From positions 87,679,285 to 87,743,284 of the forward strand of contig OV884056.1 in the NCBI GenBank assembly GCA_930367215.1: a stretch of DNA of 64,000 nt. The letters are read 5' to 3'. Position 1 is the first letter of the stretch, and each line of letters begins with the position of its first letter. Of the stretch, positions 40,589-52,571 are shown piece after piece. The translations under genes and the position numbers were made by a program. Below the pieces are notes generated by a model, which saw nothing but the letters and a program-made list of their open reading frames with translations, was not told the DNA's origin and did not search any database. This DNA comes from Pollenia angustigena (lineage: Eukaryota; Arthropoda; Insecta; Diptera; Polleniidae).

Positions 40589-41572
40589 TTATATTTTAAT
40601 ATCTTTTGTGTGATAAATACTTATTGTTTTCCCATCTAAAGACTCCAATTTCAAGAACTTTCGGCAAAATTTTGCATTTATATTGTTTTTAAAGCTGCTT
40701 TGTACCATATTTCTACGGTAGACTTCTTGACCAGGTAGAAATTTAACTATTCGAGCTCTCTTATTATATCTTGTAGCAATTCTTTCATAAGCCTTTGTCA
40801 CATTTTCTTTTATTTGTTCTCTTATAAGTTCTAGTCGTTAATTTGGTTTAGAAATAATTTGATGGTCAGTAATTGTTTGTAACTTTCGAGCTAGTTTGTA
40901 ATCCGCTCCGCTCGAATACATGTGATATCCAAACAAGGCAAAGAATGGTGTAAAACCTATGGCACTATGAAAGGAGTTTCTTAGAGAGCAATCTATCTCT
41001 GACAAGTATAGATCCCAATCTCGATGGTCATCCTTCAGATAGGCTCTAATTGCTGACAAAATACTCTGGTTCACTCTTTCTGACGCATTACTACTAGGGT
41101 GATATACAGGCGTTTAAATATGATTGATTCTGTAAGAATCCACTAAATTCTGAAAAGTTTTTGAAACAAATTGTGCACCATTGTCTGTATGAATTACCTC
41201 AGGAACCCCAAACTTCTGAAACACCTCCTGTATTAGAAATTCTACCACATTCCCGGCGGTTGCTTCTTTCATTGCTTTTATAAAAGTATATTTTGTAAAA
41301 TGATCAAGGACAATAAAAACAGCAATTTCCCCTTTTTGACATTGGGTATTTGCCAAAAAAGTCTAGATATAGCTTTTGAAATGGTCTATCTGTTACGAAT
41401 TGCTTTCCTATTTCCGGACGAAGATTTTGAATGCATTGGTTTGACAATTTTTTACATAATTTTCTACCTGTTTTGTCATTTTGGGCCAGTAAAAATATCT
41501 TTTTAATCTTTCTAATGTTTTTACAATGCCTCCATGTGCTGATGTCACATCTGTATGGGCTTTTTCGACTAA
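40589..41572 (-). pseudogene. Ty3/Gypsy integrase pseudogene
   Basis: Minus strand, one principal frame: EKAHTDVTSAHGGIVKTLER and YFYWPKMTKQVENYVKNCQ (H2C2 zinc domain, second Cys pair damaged). Then LYLDFFGKYPMSKRG, a frameshift, EIAVFIVLDHFTKYTFIKAM and GVPEVIHTDNGAQFVSKTF (core with both Asp motifs). Then a stop (TAA near 41114), PVYHPSSNASERVNQSILSA with the catalytic Glu. Then a second stop near 40838, and KAYERIATRYNKRARIVKFL ... GQEVYRR (C-terminal domain). Two nonsense changes and a frameshift; otherwise complete. The upstream pol is cut off by the MITE at 41573. Confidence 0.8.
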
Positions 41573-42306
41573 AGGCTCAGTTAGGCGAACGTTGCTGTAC
41601 CGTATCTGTACTGTATCCATCATCTGTTCGCTTTTTGTTATATGAAAACCAATACAAAAGCTTACCGAAATGCAATGTACCGTAGTTACAACGTACCAAT
41701 CTGTATAAAATAGAATTTCATGCCGTTGTTACGTGACATTTGTAAGACAGTGATGGGCGGCCTAATGCGGGTAATTTTGCTCTTTTTTTTTGGTACTTTT
41801 TTCAGTATATCTATAGAATTGCGACAAAACAACTTACAATACAACATATTTCCAAATATACATATGTTTAGATGTTTAAAGTAAACAAATGTATATACAC
41901 ATACAATAGAAATGTGAAACATATTAAAGACTTTAAATGGTATTAAAACCTTGTTTGGTGTATGCACATTTACAATATATGTATGCTAAAAATATATATG
42001 TATGTTAAAATACAAATTTATTTATTGTAAATCTATAATATAAAAACTAAATTATTAACATTTTTTACATACACAAAATACTGTTTTAATACCATTTAAA
42101 TCAGGTGGTTCCTTTTCTGCACAACGGTCACCATTTGAACATTTTTGATTACCATCACTGTGTGTTTTGTTTTATGTATACTATTGCTTTTTGTTTATGT
42201 ATGGAAAAACATATGACACGCTTTTAAATGTTCTATAAGTGCACCAACGTACTTACAGTACGGTGCAGTACATTACGGGTACAGCAACGTTCGCCTAACT
42301 GAGCCT
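41573..42306. mobile_element. PIF/Harbinger-like MITE with TAA duplication
   Basis: 734 bp. AGGCTCAGTTAGGCGAACGT and ACGTTCGCCTAACTGAGCCT are perfect; the TIR continues TGCTGTACC / GGGTACAGCA. TAA at 41570-41572 and 42307-42309. A truncated relative is at 31304-31700. The internal 41870-42110 region is itself a loose palindrome. Confidence 0.88.
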
Positions 42307-42344
42307 TAAGACTTGTGTTATATTGGCTGGGATCCAAATCTTCC

Positions 42345-42730
42345 ACTGGTGATCGGTTTCATCATTCCTATCAAACTTAATTTGAAAGGCCTTTTAAGAG
42401 CCATTAATTAAAAGGCCTTTTAACATACCTTTCTTAAAAACACTTCAAGATAACCTTTATTCTAAGGCCTTTTGACAGTCATTCTCTTCTAAGAGACATT
42501 TATTTGAATGCCTGTAAGAAGCTCTGGCGAAAGAAAGGAAAGAGGAACCCTTCCCCGCAATGACAACCTGTGTAAAAAAGATATGAGTATGAAATGGAGC
42601 GAGAAGGCCTTGTACATCCAAAATAAGGGGTACAGAGGCCTCTGTACTCCTTATTTTTCCCGCTGGGGATGTTTATTGTTCCCTTATGTTTTCTTATTGT
42701 TTTTTGTGTACTTTTTTCTGAAATGATCAA
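42345..42730 (+). repeat. Dispersed repeat, pair of 4556-4885, with AAGGCCTTTT words
   Basis: AATGACAACCTGTGTAAAAA, GATATGAGTATGAAATGGAG and GGCCTTGTACATCCAAAA match 4770-4840. AAGGCCTTTTAA-type words recur at 42387, 42412 and 42467. Confidence 0.55.
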
Positions 42731-42858
42731 AAGATTTGTAATTATTAATACCGCCCAATAAATGTTACTTACCCATGTAAATGTGTGTTGTCCATTGTCC
42801 TGTCCATAAGCAAAATAAAAAAATTAGTAAAATTATTTTTCTTCATGTTTTGTGTTTA

Positions 42859-43858
42859 CAGTACTTCTCGCTTATAGTCACATCCTTTAGTTGCAACCAT
42901 AACGTGGACTATATCGCTAATGTGACTATAAGGATAATTCACATGTATGCCACTATGACGCATCCCTACAAATAATAGGACCAGTCCAAACACGCGTGTA
43001 AAGAGTAGCCCACAAGGGACCAGGACTAGTCCAAAAGTAACCCAAACGTATGGAAAAACATGGTCTTTTTTACATTACGATGTCCTAGGGCAGGACCATA
43101 TAACCCACCCTTGGACTACTAAGGAGTAGTTTTAAAACTACTCCATGGTATACTCTAGAGGATTAGTTTTGAAGTCGTTTAAAAACGAAGGCATGTCGTC
43201 AAAAAATGAAGACATGTTGTCTCACTACAAACACTTTTTAACAATGACATGGTCCATGCTTGCATTGCATCGGACCAGTCTATGTAGTCGTCCATTTTAT
43301 CAAAATGGATCTGGTGGTCCAATTTTATTTGCAGGGATATAACCGATTTCGAATATAATCAAGCTATGTGAATAAAGGAAATAAAAAATGTATATAAATT
43401 ACACCGACATCAGGCTTATGGTCTTACAACAAAGTTACATACTGTATAAAAAAAAGTTAAAATAATAACAAGATAACAAGATGTATTCCCAAAATTGAAA
43501 TTACTTTTTAATAATAACAAGATATTTCATAACTGATTGGTAATTTTTTACGAGTAGAGAGTTGATGACAAAAATTAAACGATTTAATTCATTCTTTCTT
43601 TGGATGGATTTTTGATTCGAAAACTAAAAAGAATTTAGTAAATTTTGCTAATGTGACTATAACGCCATTAATTTGCTTTACTTTTTCCTTTGACTACTGT
43701 TGATAAATGGCATATATGGCAAATGTGCTTATATCGCTAAATGGACTATAACGTTAATACTTTATATTAAATTAACTTATAGCGGCAAAATAAACAGATA
43801 AAATGGACTATATCGCTAATGTGACTATGAGCGTAGTGACTATAAACGAAAAGTACTG
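42859..43858. mobile_element. TA-flanked mariner/pogo-like element hosting another TIR element
   Basis: Ends CAGTACTTCTCGCTTATAGT and ACTATAAACGAAAAGTACTG, TA on both sides (42857-42858, 43859-43860). Word GACTATATCGCTAATGTGAC recurs several times near both ends. The nested element is 42964-43336. It shares its ends with 6746-7017. No transposase. Confidence 0.85.
42964..43336 (+). mobile_element. TIR element, 'CCCTGCAAATAAT' family, copy B
   Basis: CCCTACAAATAATAGGACCA to GGTCCAATTTTATTTGCAGGG, flanked by AT. Its 65-aa frame (MVYSRGLVLKSFK...) recurs in copies C and D only because the DNA is repeated. Confidence 0.85.
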
Positions 43859-44109
43859 TATCTTGTTTGTTTTGTTCGTCCACCGTGTCATTTGCTTATG
43901 TTGACATGTATGCAGTGATGTTAGATGTTTTTTTAGAAATATCGTCAAAATTTAAAAAAAAAATCGTCAAAATCGTCAGTAGTTTTGAAAAAAACCGTCA
44001 AAAAATCGTCATATAAAAAAATCGTTTTTTTATAAACACGGATATATCACTCTATTAAAACATAAAAAAATATTAAGTATAAAATCATACAAAACCAAAA
44101 AATATAGAA

Positions 44110-44547
44110 TTTTTAATACTTAAGACGATTTGGTGCGGCTTTGATATTGCTCTCCGGAGATTTATGTCAAACAATTCCCGTCATCCCCAAATCTTCTGCT
44201 GCAGATGAACTTAACGCCTGCCTGAAATCGTCGTCCTTGTGGAGGCATGTCCAGAAGTTGCAATTGACCGCAAACATTAGAGTCGTGTTGCAGAACGACC
44301 CATCGCTGAATTCTCGAGACAACTGCTAGAGCTTGGCAACGGCCAAATTCCTATTGATGTTTCGAATGGATTGATATCGTTCCCTGAAAATTTTTGTGAA
44401 TTCACATCGTCCAAGGAGGAGCTCATCAGCAAAGTGTTCCCCGACATTGCACAAAACTACAAAAATCTCGATTGGATTGGTGAACGGGCAATAATAGCAG
44501 CGAAGAATAAGGACGTCGATAACTTAAACTTAATTATTCAAAGTTAA
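44110..44547 (+). pseudogene. Helitron Pif1-like helicase C-terminal fragment
   Basis: Frame one: ALILLSGDLCQTIPVIPKSS, AADELNACLKSSSLWRHVQK and LQLTANIRV (motif GDxxQxxPV and the N(M)R block of Helitron helicases). After a one-base shift near 44308: FSRQLLELGNGQIPID, NGLISFPENFCEF and WIGERAIIAAKNKDVDNLN (the conserved ERAILAxKNxxVxxxN). N-terminal ATPase motifs and the Rep domain are absent, as is the far C-terminus. Confidence 0.8.
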
Positions 44548-45930
44548 ATCGCAGGACAACTACATATAGGGTTCCTAACTTTTTTTGTTGCAATTAAAGT
44601 ACATTGATTATTAAAGGTTAAGAAAAAAAGTACACAGTAAAAATATAAAGTCCAATTAATTTCTTTTTATTGTTATATTTAAAAATGTTTTTTATTGCTT
44701 TTCGCAAGTTTTATCAAACAATTACACTGTGCTAGAATTTGGCAACTGGCGCTTAAACCTTTTTCGGGTACGCTGAATCCAATACCGGTTCAAAAACGGT
44801 TCAGTTTATTGAAATTACATATTAAAAAAAAACGAAAATCCGCAATAAAATTTCCTTTAAACGTTAAATTTTTTTCTAACATGCGCTGTCGTTTTAGAAA
44901 CATATTTTTTTTTTTTTTTTTTGGCAACAAAAATAATTCTTAATCAACATTTCGAAATTTTTGTTTGTTAAAAATCTATTAAAAATTACAGCTATAAATG
45001 ATTAAAATCTGTTAACAACTTTTGATTTTATTCACAAGAGTCAAAAAATTTTAATTAATTTAAAAATTTCATAAATCGCAATATTTGTATGGGAGCCCCC
45101 TTAAGAAGTGGTGATAAGGGGCAAGTATGTCTCGAAAAATTGTTAAAGAGACTCCTTGGCTGTTATGGTACGTTTTCTTCAATATATTTCTAGTCTGTAT
45201 TAAACTTTTTGTATGGGAACCCCTTAAGGAATGGACATTTTTAAATTTTGTTTTAAATATTAGTTAAACGAGTCACTTTTGTGCTCGCGATCTAAAAGCA
45301 GGCAGTAATTTGAAGGAGTTTTGCACTCGTGTTTTAAAAGCAGGCAGTTATTGTACTCAAATAAAACAAACAAGTGAAATAGTGCTGTCAGATTATTTTT
45401 TTTTTCGAAAAATCGTCCTGCCAATATAAAAAAACATCAAAAAATGGCCCTGACTAATATTAACTAGTTGTTTTTTAGTTTTTCTAAAAAAAAACTTGTA
45501 CAATAATGGCTAATAAACCACTGATGGTTTAAACGCTGGTTTAGTTGAACTAAACTTGAATTTATATGTAGTTTAAACTCAGCAACTATAAATCATTCTC
45601 CCATGTGTTATATGTGGTAAAAAAATAACATGTGACAGCACTACGATAAATCTTATCAAATTCATATGGTCTGTGTTGGTAGTTTAAACGCCGAATTTTA
45701 TGCGTTTAAAGATGGTTTATATATTTAGTGATTTATAGATTTTTGTACATCAAATCGCTCTCTACTGATTCCATTCAAATAAATCATATTAAAAATTTAA
45801 ATATTTGTGTTGTATTATTACTCTAAAGTTTGTCTGAAGGCTTAAAATTGGGACGAGGCGAAGTTCGTCGAGTCCGCTAGTAGATATAAATATATATTCG
45901 CCTCTATATACATATATTTACTAACCCCCC

Positions 45931-46091
45931 CGTTTCCACATGCAAGTGCAAGTTCGAAAAACTCAATACACTGACACTTTTTCACTAACATTCACACAAT
46001 TTTTGTTCATTCAGCCAATCGGCTGTTTCCTCGATTTTTTGTTGATAATACGTATACACTACTTGCAAGTAATTACTTGCATGTGGAAACG
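45931..46091. mobile_element. Small MITE, CGTTTCCACATGCAAGT ends
   Basis: 161 bp. Left CGTTTCCACATGCAAGTGCA, right TTACTTGCATGTGGAAACG. One end of this family also occurs at 15421-15450. Confidence 0.7.
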
Positions 46092-46344
46092 TTCGGTAAG
46101 AAAAAAACTTTACTTGACAGATTAAAGTGTTAAAAATTTGATGAAAGATTAAAGTTTAAACTAAATTTTTTCACGGGATTAAATCGTCAACACCTAAGTG
46201 ACTCTACATTCAAAATCGTCAATCGTCATTTTGGTAAATTCAGCGAAAAAAATCGTCAAAATGACGTAAAATCGTCACATCTGACATCCCTGCATGTATG
46301 TGTTAGGGTAGTAAGACAGTGTTATGTATTTAGTGTGTCGGTAA

Positions 46345-46385
46345 TGCAGTGTATAAAAGAATGTAGGGTTGTATTTTCATTCAAA
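46345..46385 (+). promoter_or_regulatory. Possible TATA/Inr core promoter without an assigned gene
   Basis: TATAAAAG at 46353 and a good initiator TTTCATTC with its A 27 bases downstream. The following ~60 bp is leader-like and the first ATG opens only a 15-codon frame (MNENMTSTGIHVCLV), which may stop at a GTATAA donor-like site. No downstream gene recognised. Confidence 0.3.
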
Positions 46386-48340
46386 TGTTTAAATTTCTAT
46401 ATTGCTAACGCACAATTTAAAAATATTAAAATTATGAATGAAAATATGACATCTACTGGAATTCATGTTTGCCTGGTATAATAAACAGTTCATAGGCTAA
46501 AGCGCAGGAGGAATTAAAACTCCGACTGGTCAAAAATTAATTAGAAAAAAATGGTGAACTGAGTACGGAGAGCTTTAAAATAGAAATTATAATAAATCGA
46601 ATGAAAATTAAAGTAAAACATGGCTATTTGGCGGTAAAATAATTATTTAGGTATTTTAATTATATAATGAAATGGAAACCGCTAGGGCTGTAAAAAGGAA
46701 CAATAAATTAAATGTAGGAAGATAGCAAGGAAAGTGAAAATTCAAGGCGAAGCAAAACAGAACTTAAAGAGTAAAAACGTTTAATTTTTGTGTGTGGTAA
46801 AACCTTATGTATTGCTTTAAAAAAAAGATTGTGTTAACCAATTAAAGAAAAACGTAAGGAAAATAAAATTAATAAAAAAATGTTATGTGTTTAAAAATTT
46901 TCTTTCAGCTGGCTATTTTTGTGGGATACCATTATTGGAAATTTCCCTAATACTACATTTACACCTACGCAAAATCTAGTACTTACGAGATTTCGAGCCA
47001 AATCTAGTTGATTTTGACTAGATTTCCCATACAAAACAAAATCTACTTCGTGACTAGATTTCGACGAAATCTACTCAAAATCTAGTAGTACTTAATGATG
47101 CAACTATGGTTTTTTTTCAATATAGCACCAGAGCTGCCGTTTTTGGTTATTTCTAACCAAAATTGGTTACATACTTTTTCAATGTGGAGATGTGAAAATT
47201 TTTCTTTTATTTTGGTTACTTTTTTTAAAAATAATAATACGTTCGAATATGTTTTCCTTGACACAATTATTTACGAGCTCGAATAATTTGAATTGTGTAC
47301 TAAGATTTTTGTTACCAATGAACGGTAATTTTTTATTATTTATCGATATCAAAAAATTCCTTTCAAAACAGCAACCAAATAATTTTTTCAAGATTGTTGC
47401 TAAAAAAATATGTATTACCATTTGGGATTTTTATATTGAAAACACCATGTTCTGAAGTCAAAAACAAATGAAGTTTTAATCAATGGAGATTTTCAATTAC
47501 TTTTTTTATTTAAATGAGCGTAATTTTCTTGATTTTAAGAGTAGTAAATATAAGTAGTACTTAAAGAAGGAAGTGCATAAAATCATGCGGAATCGATTTA
47601 AAAAAATTACTGAAAAATTACACAAAAGTCGTTTTAGTGTTTCTAAAAACTTGAAAATAAGTTAAATGTTCTAAATTTAGGTTATTTCCAGAAGTAAATT
47701 GAAATACATATTTGAAAATACACATAGGAATTTTAATGATTTTTTCAAAAATACATTGGTTTATCAATATAATTTTAAAATTTTTGGAATTTTCTTTAAG
47801 AAAGTTTAAGAAATTTGATATTTTACTGTTTATAGCTTGTTTATTTATTTAATGTCTTTTAAGTTAATTTTTTGGTAAAAAAAAACACTTTTAACTGTCA
47901 GTCATATATTTTTCCCTTATTATTCGCCATAATATTTTTACAATGTTTCACAAAATATTTCAAATAGAACAATTTTAAAAGAGTTATTTATAATAAGAAT
48001 TATAAATTTGAAATAAAATTTACAAACAAGAGAAAAAAGGTTTTATAATATTTGAGATATATGTTAATTAGAATATATTTATATAAAATGCATTTCGCAT
48101 ATCGCCAATCAACAAATTTCATCAAAAGGATTAATCAAATAAATAAAAACTTTTAATTAACTGCAAGGCCCACAATGTCGACAAGAACATTTCTTTCGCA
48201 TATTAATATTAAAAAACAATAACAAAAAACTAAAATTTGTTTTTGTTTACAATATAAAAATACGAAAGATATGTTCTTGTCGACATCGTGGCATATTCTC
48301 TTCCCCTGTCCCCAATAAACTGAGACTTTCTGAAAGAAAA
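46386..48340. other. AT-rich region without a recognised gene
   Basis: 46950-47090 holds clustered ATCTAGT/ACTAGAT words (seven or more). 47131 opens with CAGAGCTGCCGTTTTTGGTT, a hAT-like end followed by iterated TTGGTTA words, with no matching right end. 47460-48120 is very AT-rich with nothing identified. Confidence 0.4.
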
Positions 48341-48363
48341 CTGTCATAGTGTAAACCTGCCAT

Positions 48364-49492
48364 CAGGGTTGTCAGATGTGGCGATTTCTCGCCAAACGTG
48401 GCGATTTTCAAACTTGTTTGGCGACCTAATTTTTGATTTGGCGACATGGCGATTTTTTGGCGATTTAACAAAAAAGTTGGCGATTTTGTTGGCTATTTTT
48501 GATGAGCTATGCATTTGTTTTGAAAATCGGTAAATTCAATACTGAGAAATAATATTAATTTTATTATACTTATATTATTTTTATGTATGAAGTTTGAGGC
48601 ATTCATATGTATGGTCAGTATTTGAAAGTTCAAATGACTGATGAAGATAATGAATATCTTCGAGAAAATAGTTTTTCATATTTAAAAGTGCTCTTGAAAG
48701 AATCAATAAATAGAAATTAACGTAAATATATTTATAGTCTATAAACATTTTTTCATTATATGTATGTGGCAATTTTTTATCCCAGATACAATACGTTGTT
48801 GTCAGTGATGTTTTAAAGATTTGTATGAACTCTTACATACCTTTGGACATTTTTGAAACCCAATGAAAAAATTAGCGTTGGTTAATTGTAAAGATAAATA
48901 AGTTTATGCCAAAACTTTAAAGCTGCAACGAAACGGCAGGTACGTACAATTTCAAGGAATTTACTTTGACTGTTCTTTATATTATTATAAGTAATGCTTT
49001 CTAGACACGTTGTTACGAGTTATAAGTTGCACTTCTTTTGTACCATCGTTGAATAAATGAAAAACCCTTGCAATGTATTCCAAAAAAGAAGACAAATAGG
49101 TAGCTTTGCCGGTGAAGCGTTTTAGATATATAATAAAACTGCAACTACATACATATATAAAAATGTAAATATATCCAATATTTGTTTAATACTATCCGCA
49201 AAAAAACTTTTTTTTAAATAAACATCGTACCATTTTTGTGTTCACTAGCTATTTGTACTTTTTTCTAAATAAAAATTAAGCAAAATATATACCATGGTGA
49301 CTTTTTTGAATTTTTGGCGTATTTTAGCGATACGAAACAAATTAATTTTTTTAGAATTTATAAAGAATATTTTTAATAAATTAAAAAATATGTATTTTAC
49401 TGCCAAAAACTTGAAAATAAAGGCTTTGGCGATGTTGGCGATTTTTGACATTGAATTTGGCGAAAAAGGTCAAAATCACTCTGACAACCCTG
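48364..49492. mobile_element. Non-autonomous hAT element, 'TGGCGATTT' family
   Basis: 1129 bp. Ends CAGGGTTGTCAGA and TCTGACAACCCTG, 13-bp perfect. Exact 8-bp target duplication cctgccat at 48356-48363 and 49493-49500. TGGCGATTT iterated at both ends. No transposase. Confidence 0.93.
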
Positions 49493-49571
49493 CCTGCCAT
49501 CGGCAAAATCAGGGCGCCGCGTTTTCTCTTTTCTCTTTTATTCCCTTGTATGCTCTTTTATTACGTACATG

Positions 49572-50257
49572 CAGTGATGTTAACTTTTATTTTTTAATTG
49601 CCGTACGGCCCTCTAAAAATTACCGTTTTTGAGAAAAAATTACCGTACGCAAAGATTTTTAATTAAAACTTTAATTTATATGAAAAGCCGTCAGTCCATC
49701 GTTTGGAAATAGCACATAAGAGCAGTATTAATTAGCAATTTATTTAAATTTTCAATGTGTTTAAAGAAAAATTTGAATGGACATTTTTGTCTTAAAATAA
49801 ATTTTTACGACATGATTTAAGGTTAGTAATGCAGGGTTAACGTACATATAACGTAAAATCAATTTATCCGTACTTAAACCAAGGCAAAGCGGTGTCAATA
49901 GTACGGTAAGTTCGGATTTTCTTAAATCAAGTACATAATGCTTGATTAAAATACGGTATTCAAGTGCCAAACACTTAACTTAAGTCACATATAATCTCTG
50001 ATCCGTCCTTAAAAAATCCGAAACTATAGTTAAATTTATAACATTATAACAAAAAGTTTAATTTAAAATTAATAAACATAATGTTCTAAATTTTTTGATA
50101 TAACATCTAAAATTATAAAACCTACAAATGTAAGTATATTTATACAAAAAATTTAAATATCTTTAAATTACCGTATTTTAAATAAAATTACCTTGCTACC
50201 TTTTGCGGCTCAATATTACCCTAAAAAAGGGTAATTACCGTACGGTTAACATCACTG
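49572..50257. mobile_element. Non-autonomous hAT element, 'ATTACCGTA' family
   Basis: 686 bp. Ends CAGTGATGTTAAC and GTTAACATCACTG, perfect. Exact 8-bp target duplication cgtacatg at 49564-49571 and 50258-50265. AATTACCGTACGG words at both ends. Confidence 0.93.
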
Positions 50258-50303
50258 CGTACATGTGCACACAGATTGCAGAGAATTTAACAACATTAAC
50301 AAC

Positions 50304-52087
50304 CAGCGTTGCCAGAAGATTTGGAAGGAAAATCTTCTTTTGGCGAAAAAAAAATCTTATTTTGAAGAGAAAAATCTTAAAATTTTTAATAACAAAGGCA
50401 AAAAAGTAAAAATTATTAAACTACATATTTAAATTAAAACACGTAATTGCGGTATTTATACAAAATTAAATTGTAGGTTTAAAATTGTGTTTTAGTTATA
50501 TTTTCCAAAAAAATACATTTTAAATGCACTAAGTTTCTAATAAATAAGAACGTAAAAAAGTCCATCTATATAAAGTAGTTTTATCGAAAGTAATTAAATT
50601 CTTATATTAGAGATGTATTTGGTTTGGGAGCTTTAAAGCCCATACATCATATGAAATCTTGAGGGTTCTCAATTTAATATTATATTTTTTGATACCGTTG
50701 TTATATCGAAGGCATTTTGAGAAAATTGCATTTAAAAAAAGCTCACTGATAACTATGGATTTTCCTAAATATATTCCTAATGAATTTTTATAGAAATAAT
50801 GTTGGTACACGTTTAAACAGATATTCTTAAGCACTTATGTATAAATACTTTGTTTACAAATTATCATAAAGATGGAATGTGGTATTTTCAAACCAAAAGC
50901 TTCATAACCCTTAACTGTCACTTTTTACCACTACTCTTGGTCTAGGCAGACCACAATTAGAACAGCTAAAAAACCCAATTAAATAAAAAGTTAATAAATA
51001 TATTTTTTTTATTGAACGTATGTTATTTGCTAGATTATACGAATTTATTATATTTTTATTATTTTATTTTACATGAAAGTCATCGAATATGTAGTCCTTA
51101 ATTCTGCACATTGCTTTTTCGCATCTACCACACATTTGATTCAAACTTGATTCATTAAATTCAGAACATATCATTTATAGAATTCACGTTTCTGTTTTTT
51201 TGATATTTTTTCCTATTTAAAAAATATTGCAAGATAACAAGAATTCGGTCTGGCCAAAAGGTAATTTTATAGACTTTTATATAAAATTTCACCCAACTAG
51301 TTTGCTTCAATCGAATCCAAATTAGTTTCATTCAATTTAGCACGTATTATTATAGAACTAACGCCCCTGTTTTTTTGTTATATTCGAAAAATATTGCAAG
51401 GAAAACACAAATTTGGTCTGGCCCGACCAAGACGGTAATCCTAGGGTTTAGTTGCATTAGTATTACCTTTTGGTACACTTTACAGTTATCTTTACCTATC
51501 CGGTACCACTATTTTGGTAATTTAAACGGTAATGTTACCTACGTGTATTAACTATCGAAAATCGGTGGTGTAAAATACATTACACTTTTACCCGTAGGTA
51601 AGGAATACGTTTTAAAATTTTGAAAATCATAGATACCTATACACAGCTAGATATCTATTTGTTGAAATTACGGGCATTAGACATAGTAACTAAATACATG
51701 AACTTTTTCGTTCTTTAATAAATTAATCTTTAAATATATACTATACATTTTTTCTTTTCACAAATAATTTTTTTATCAATATTCCCAAAATGAACAACCG
51801 CGAATCTATGATGCTTTTTTATTGTTTTGTATGCCCAGATATAATGATGCATGTTAGTACAAAAGTGTGCAAAACCAATAGACAACAAGGTGATATGAAA
51901 CCTCATTGTTTTAAAAATTTACTGTTTAACAAACTGTAAAAGAAAATATGTATGTTGTACAAACTTAAAGTTAAAAATCTTTATATCTAAAAATAAAAAA
52001 TCTTAATTTGAGAAAAAAAATCTTTAAATCTTATTTTGTATAAAAAATCTTGAAAAATAAGATAAAATCTTAATTCTGGCAACGCTG
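50304..52087. mobile_element. Non-autonomous hAT element, 'AAAATCTTA' family
   Basis: 1784 bp. Ends CAGCGTTGCCAGAA and TTCTGGCAACGCTG, 14-bp perfect. Exact 8-bp target duplication ttaacaac at 50296-50303 and 52088-52095. AAAAATCTT iterated at both ends. Interior holds an imperfect direct repeat (about 51110-51255 and 51300-51430, each ending TTGGTCTGGCC-like). No transposase seen. Confidence 0.93.
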
Positions 52088-52145
52088 TTAACAACACATA
52101 TGTAAAATTCGTACAACACATATAATCGCAAAATTTAATAGTATA

Positions 52146-52571
52146 CCCTGCAAATAATAGGACCAGTCCAAACACGCGTGTAAAGAGTAGTCCACAAGGG
52201 ACCAGGACTAGTCCACAAGTAACCCAAACGTATGGAAAAAACCTGGTCTATTTAACATTACGATGTCCTAGGAGAGGACCATATAACCCACCTTTGGACC
52301 ACTAAGGAGTAGTTTTAAAACTACTCCATGGTATATAACCCACCTTTGGACCAGTAAGGAGTAGTTTTAAAACTACTCCATGGTATACTCAAGAGGATTA
52401 GTTTTGAAGTCGTTTAAACACGAAAGCATGTCGTTAAAAAACGAAGACATGTGGTCTCACTACAAACACTTTTTAACAATGGCATGGTCCATGCTTGCAT
52501 TACATCGGACTAGTCCATGGAGTAGTCCATTTTATCAAAATGGGTCAGGTGGTCCAATTTTATTTGCAGGG
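52146..52571 (+). mobile_element. TIR element, 'CCCTGCAAATAAT' family, copy C
   Basis: CCCTGCAAATAATAGGACCA to TTTATTTGCAGGG with TA on both sides. Differs from copy D by an internal ~58-bp tandem duplication (ACCCACCTTTGGACCA ... AAACTACTCCATGGTATA, twice). Confidence 0.9.

Larger units (their letters stand above)
43913..46292. mobile_element. hAT element, 'AATCGTCA' family, carrying Helitron helicase debris
   Basis: 2380 bp. Ends CAGTGATGTTAGATG and CATCTGACATCCCTG. Exact 8-bp target duplication catgtatg at 43905-43912 and 46293-46300. AAATCGTCA is iterated six or more times on each side. Interior is foreign: a Helitron helicase fragment (44110-44547), a dispersed segment (44690-45260) inversely related to 9440-9890, and a MITE (45931-46091). 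Confidence 0.92.

Noticed and set aside
47131..47460. Complete hAT starting CAGAGCTGCCGTTTTTGG
   Set aside because: A convincing left end and TTGGTTA word repeats, but no complementary right end or 8-bp duplication found.
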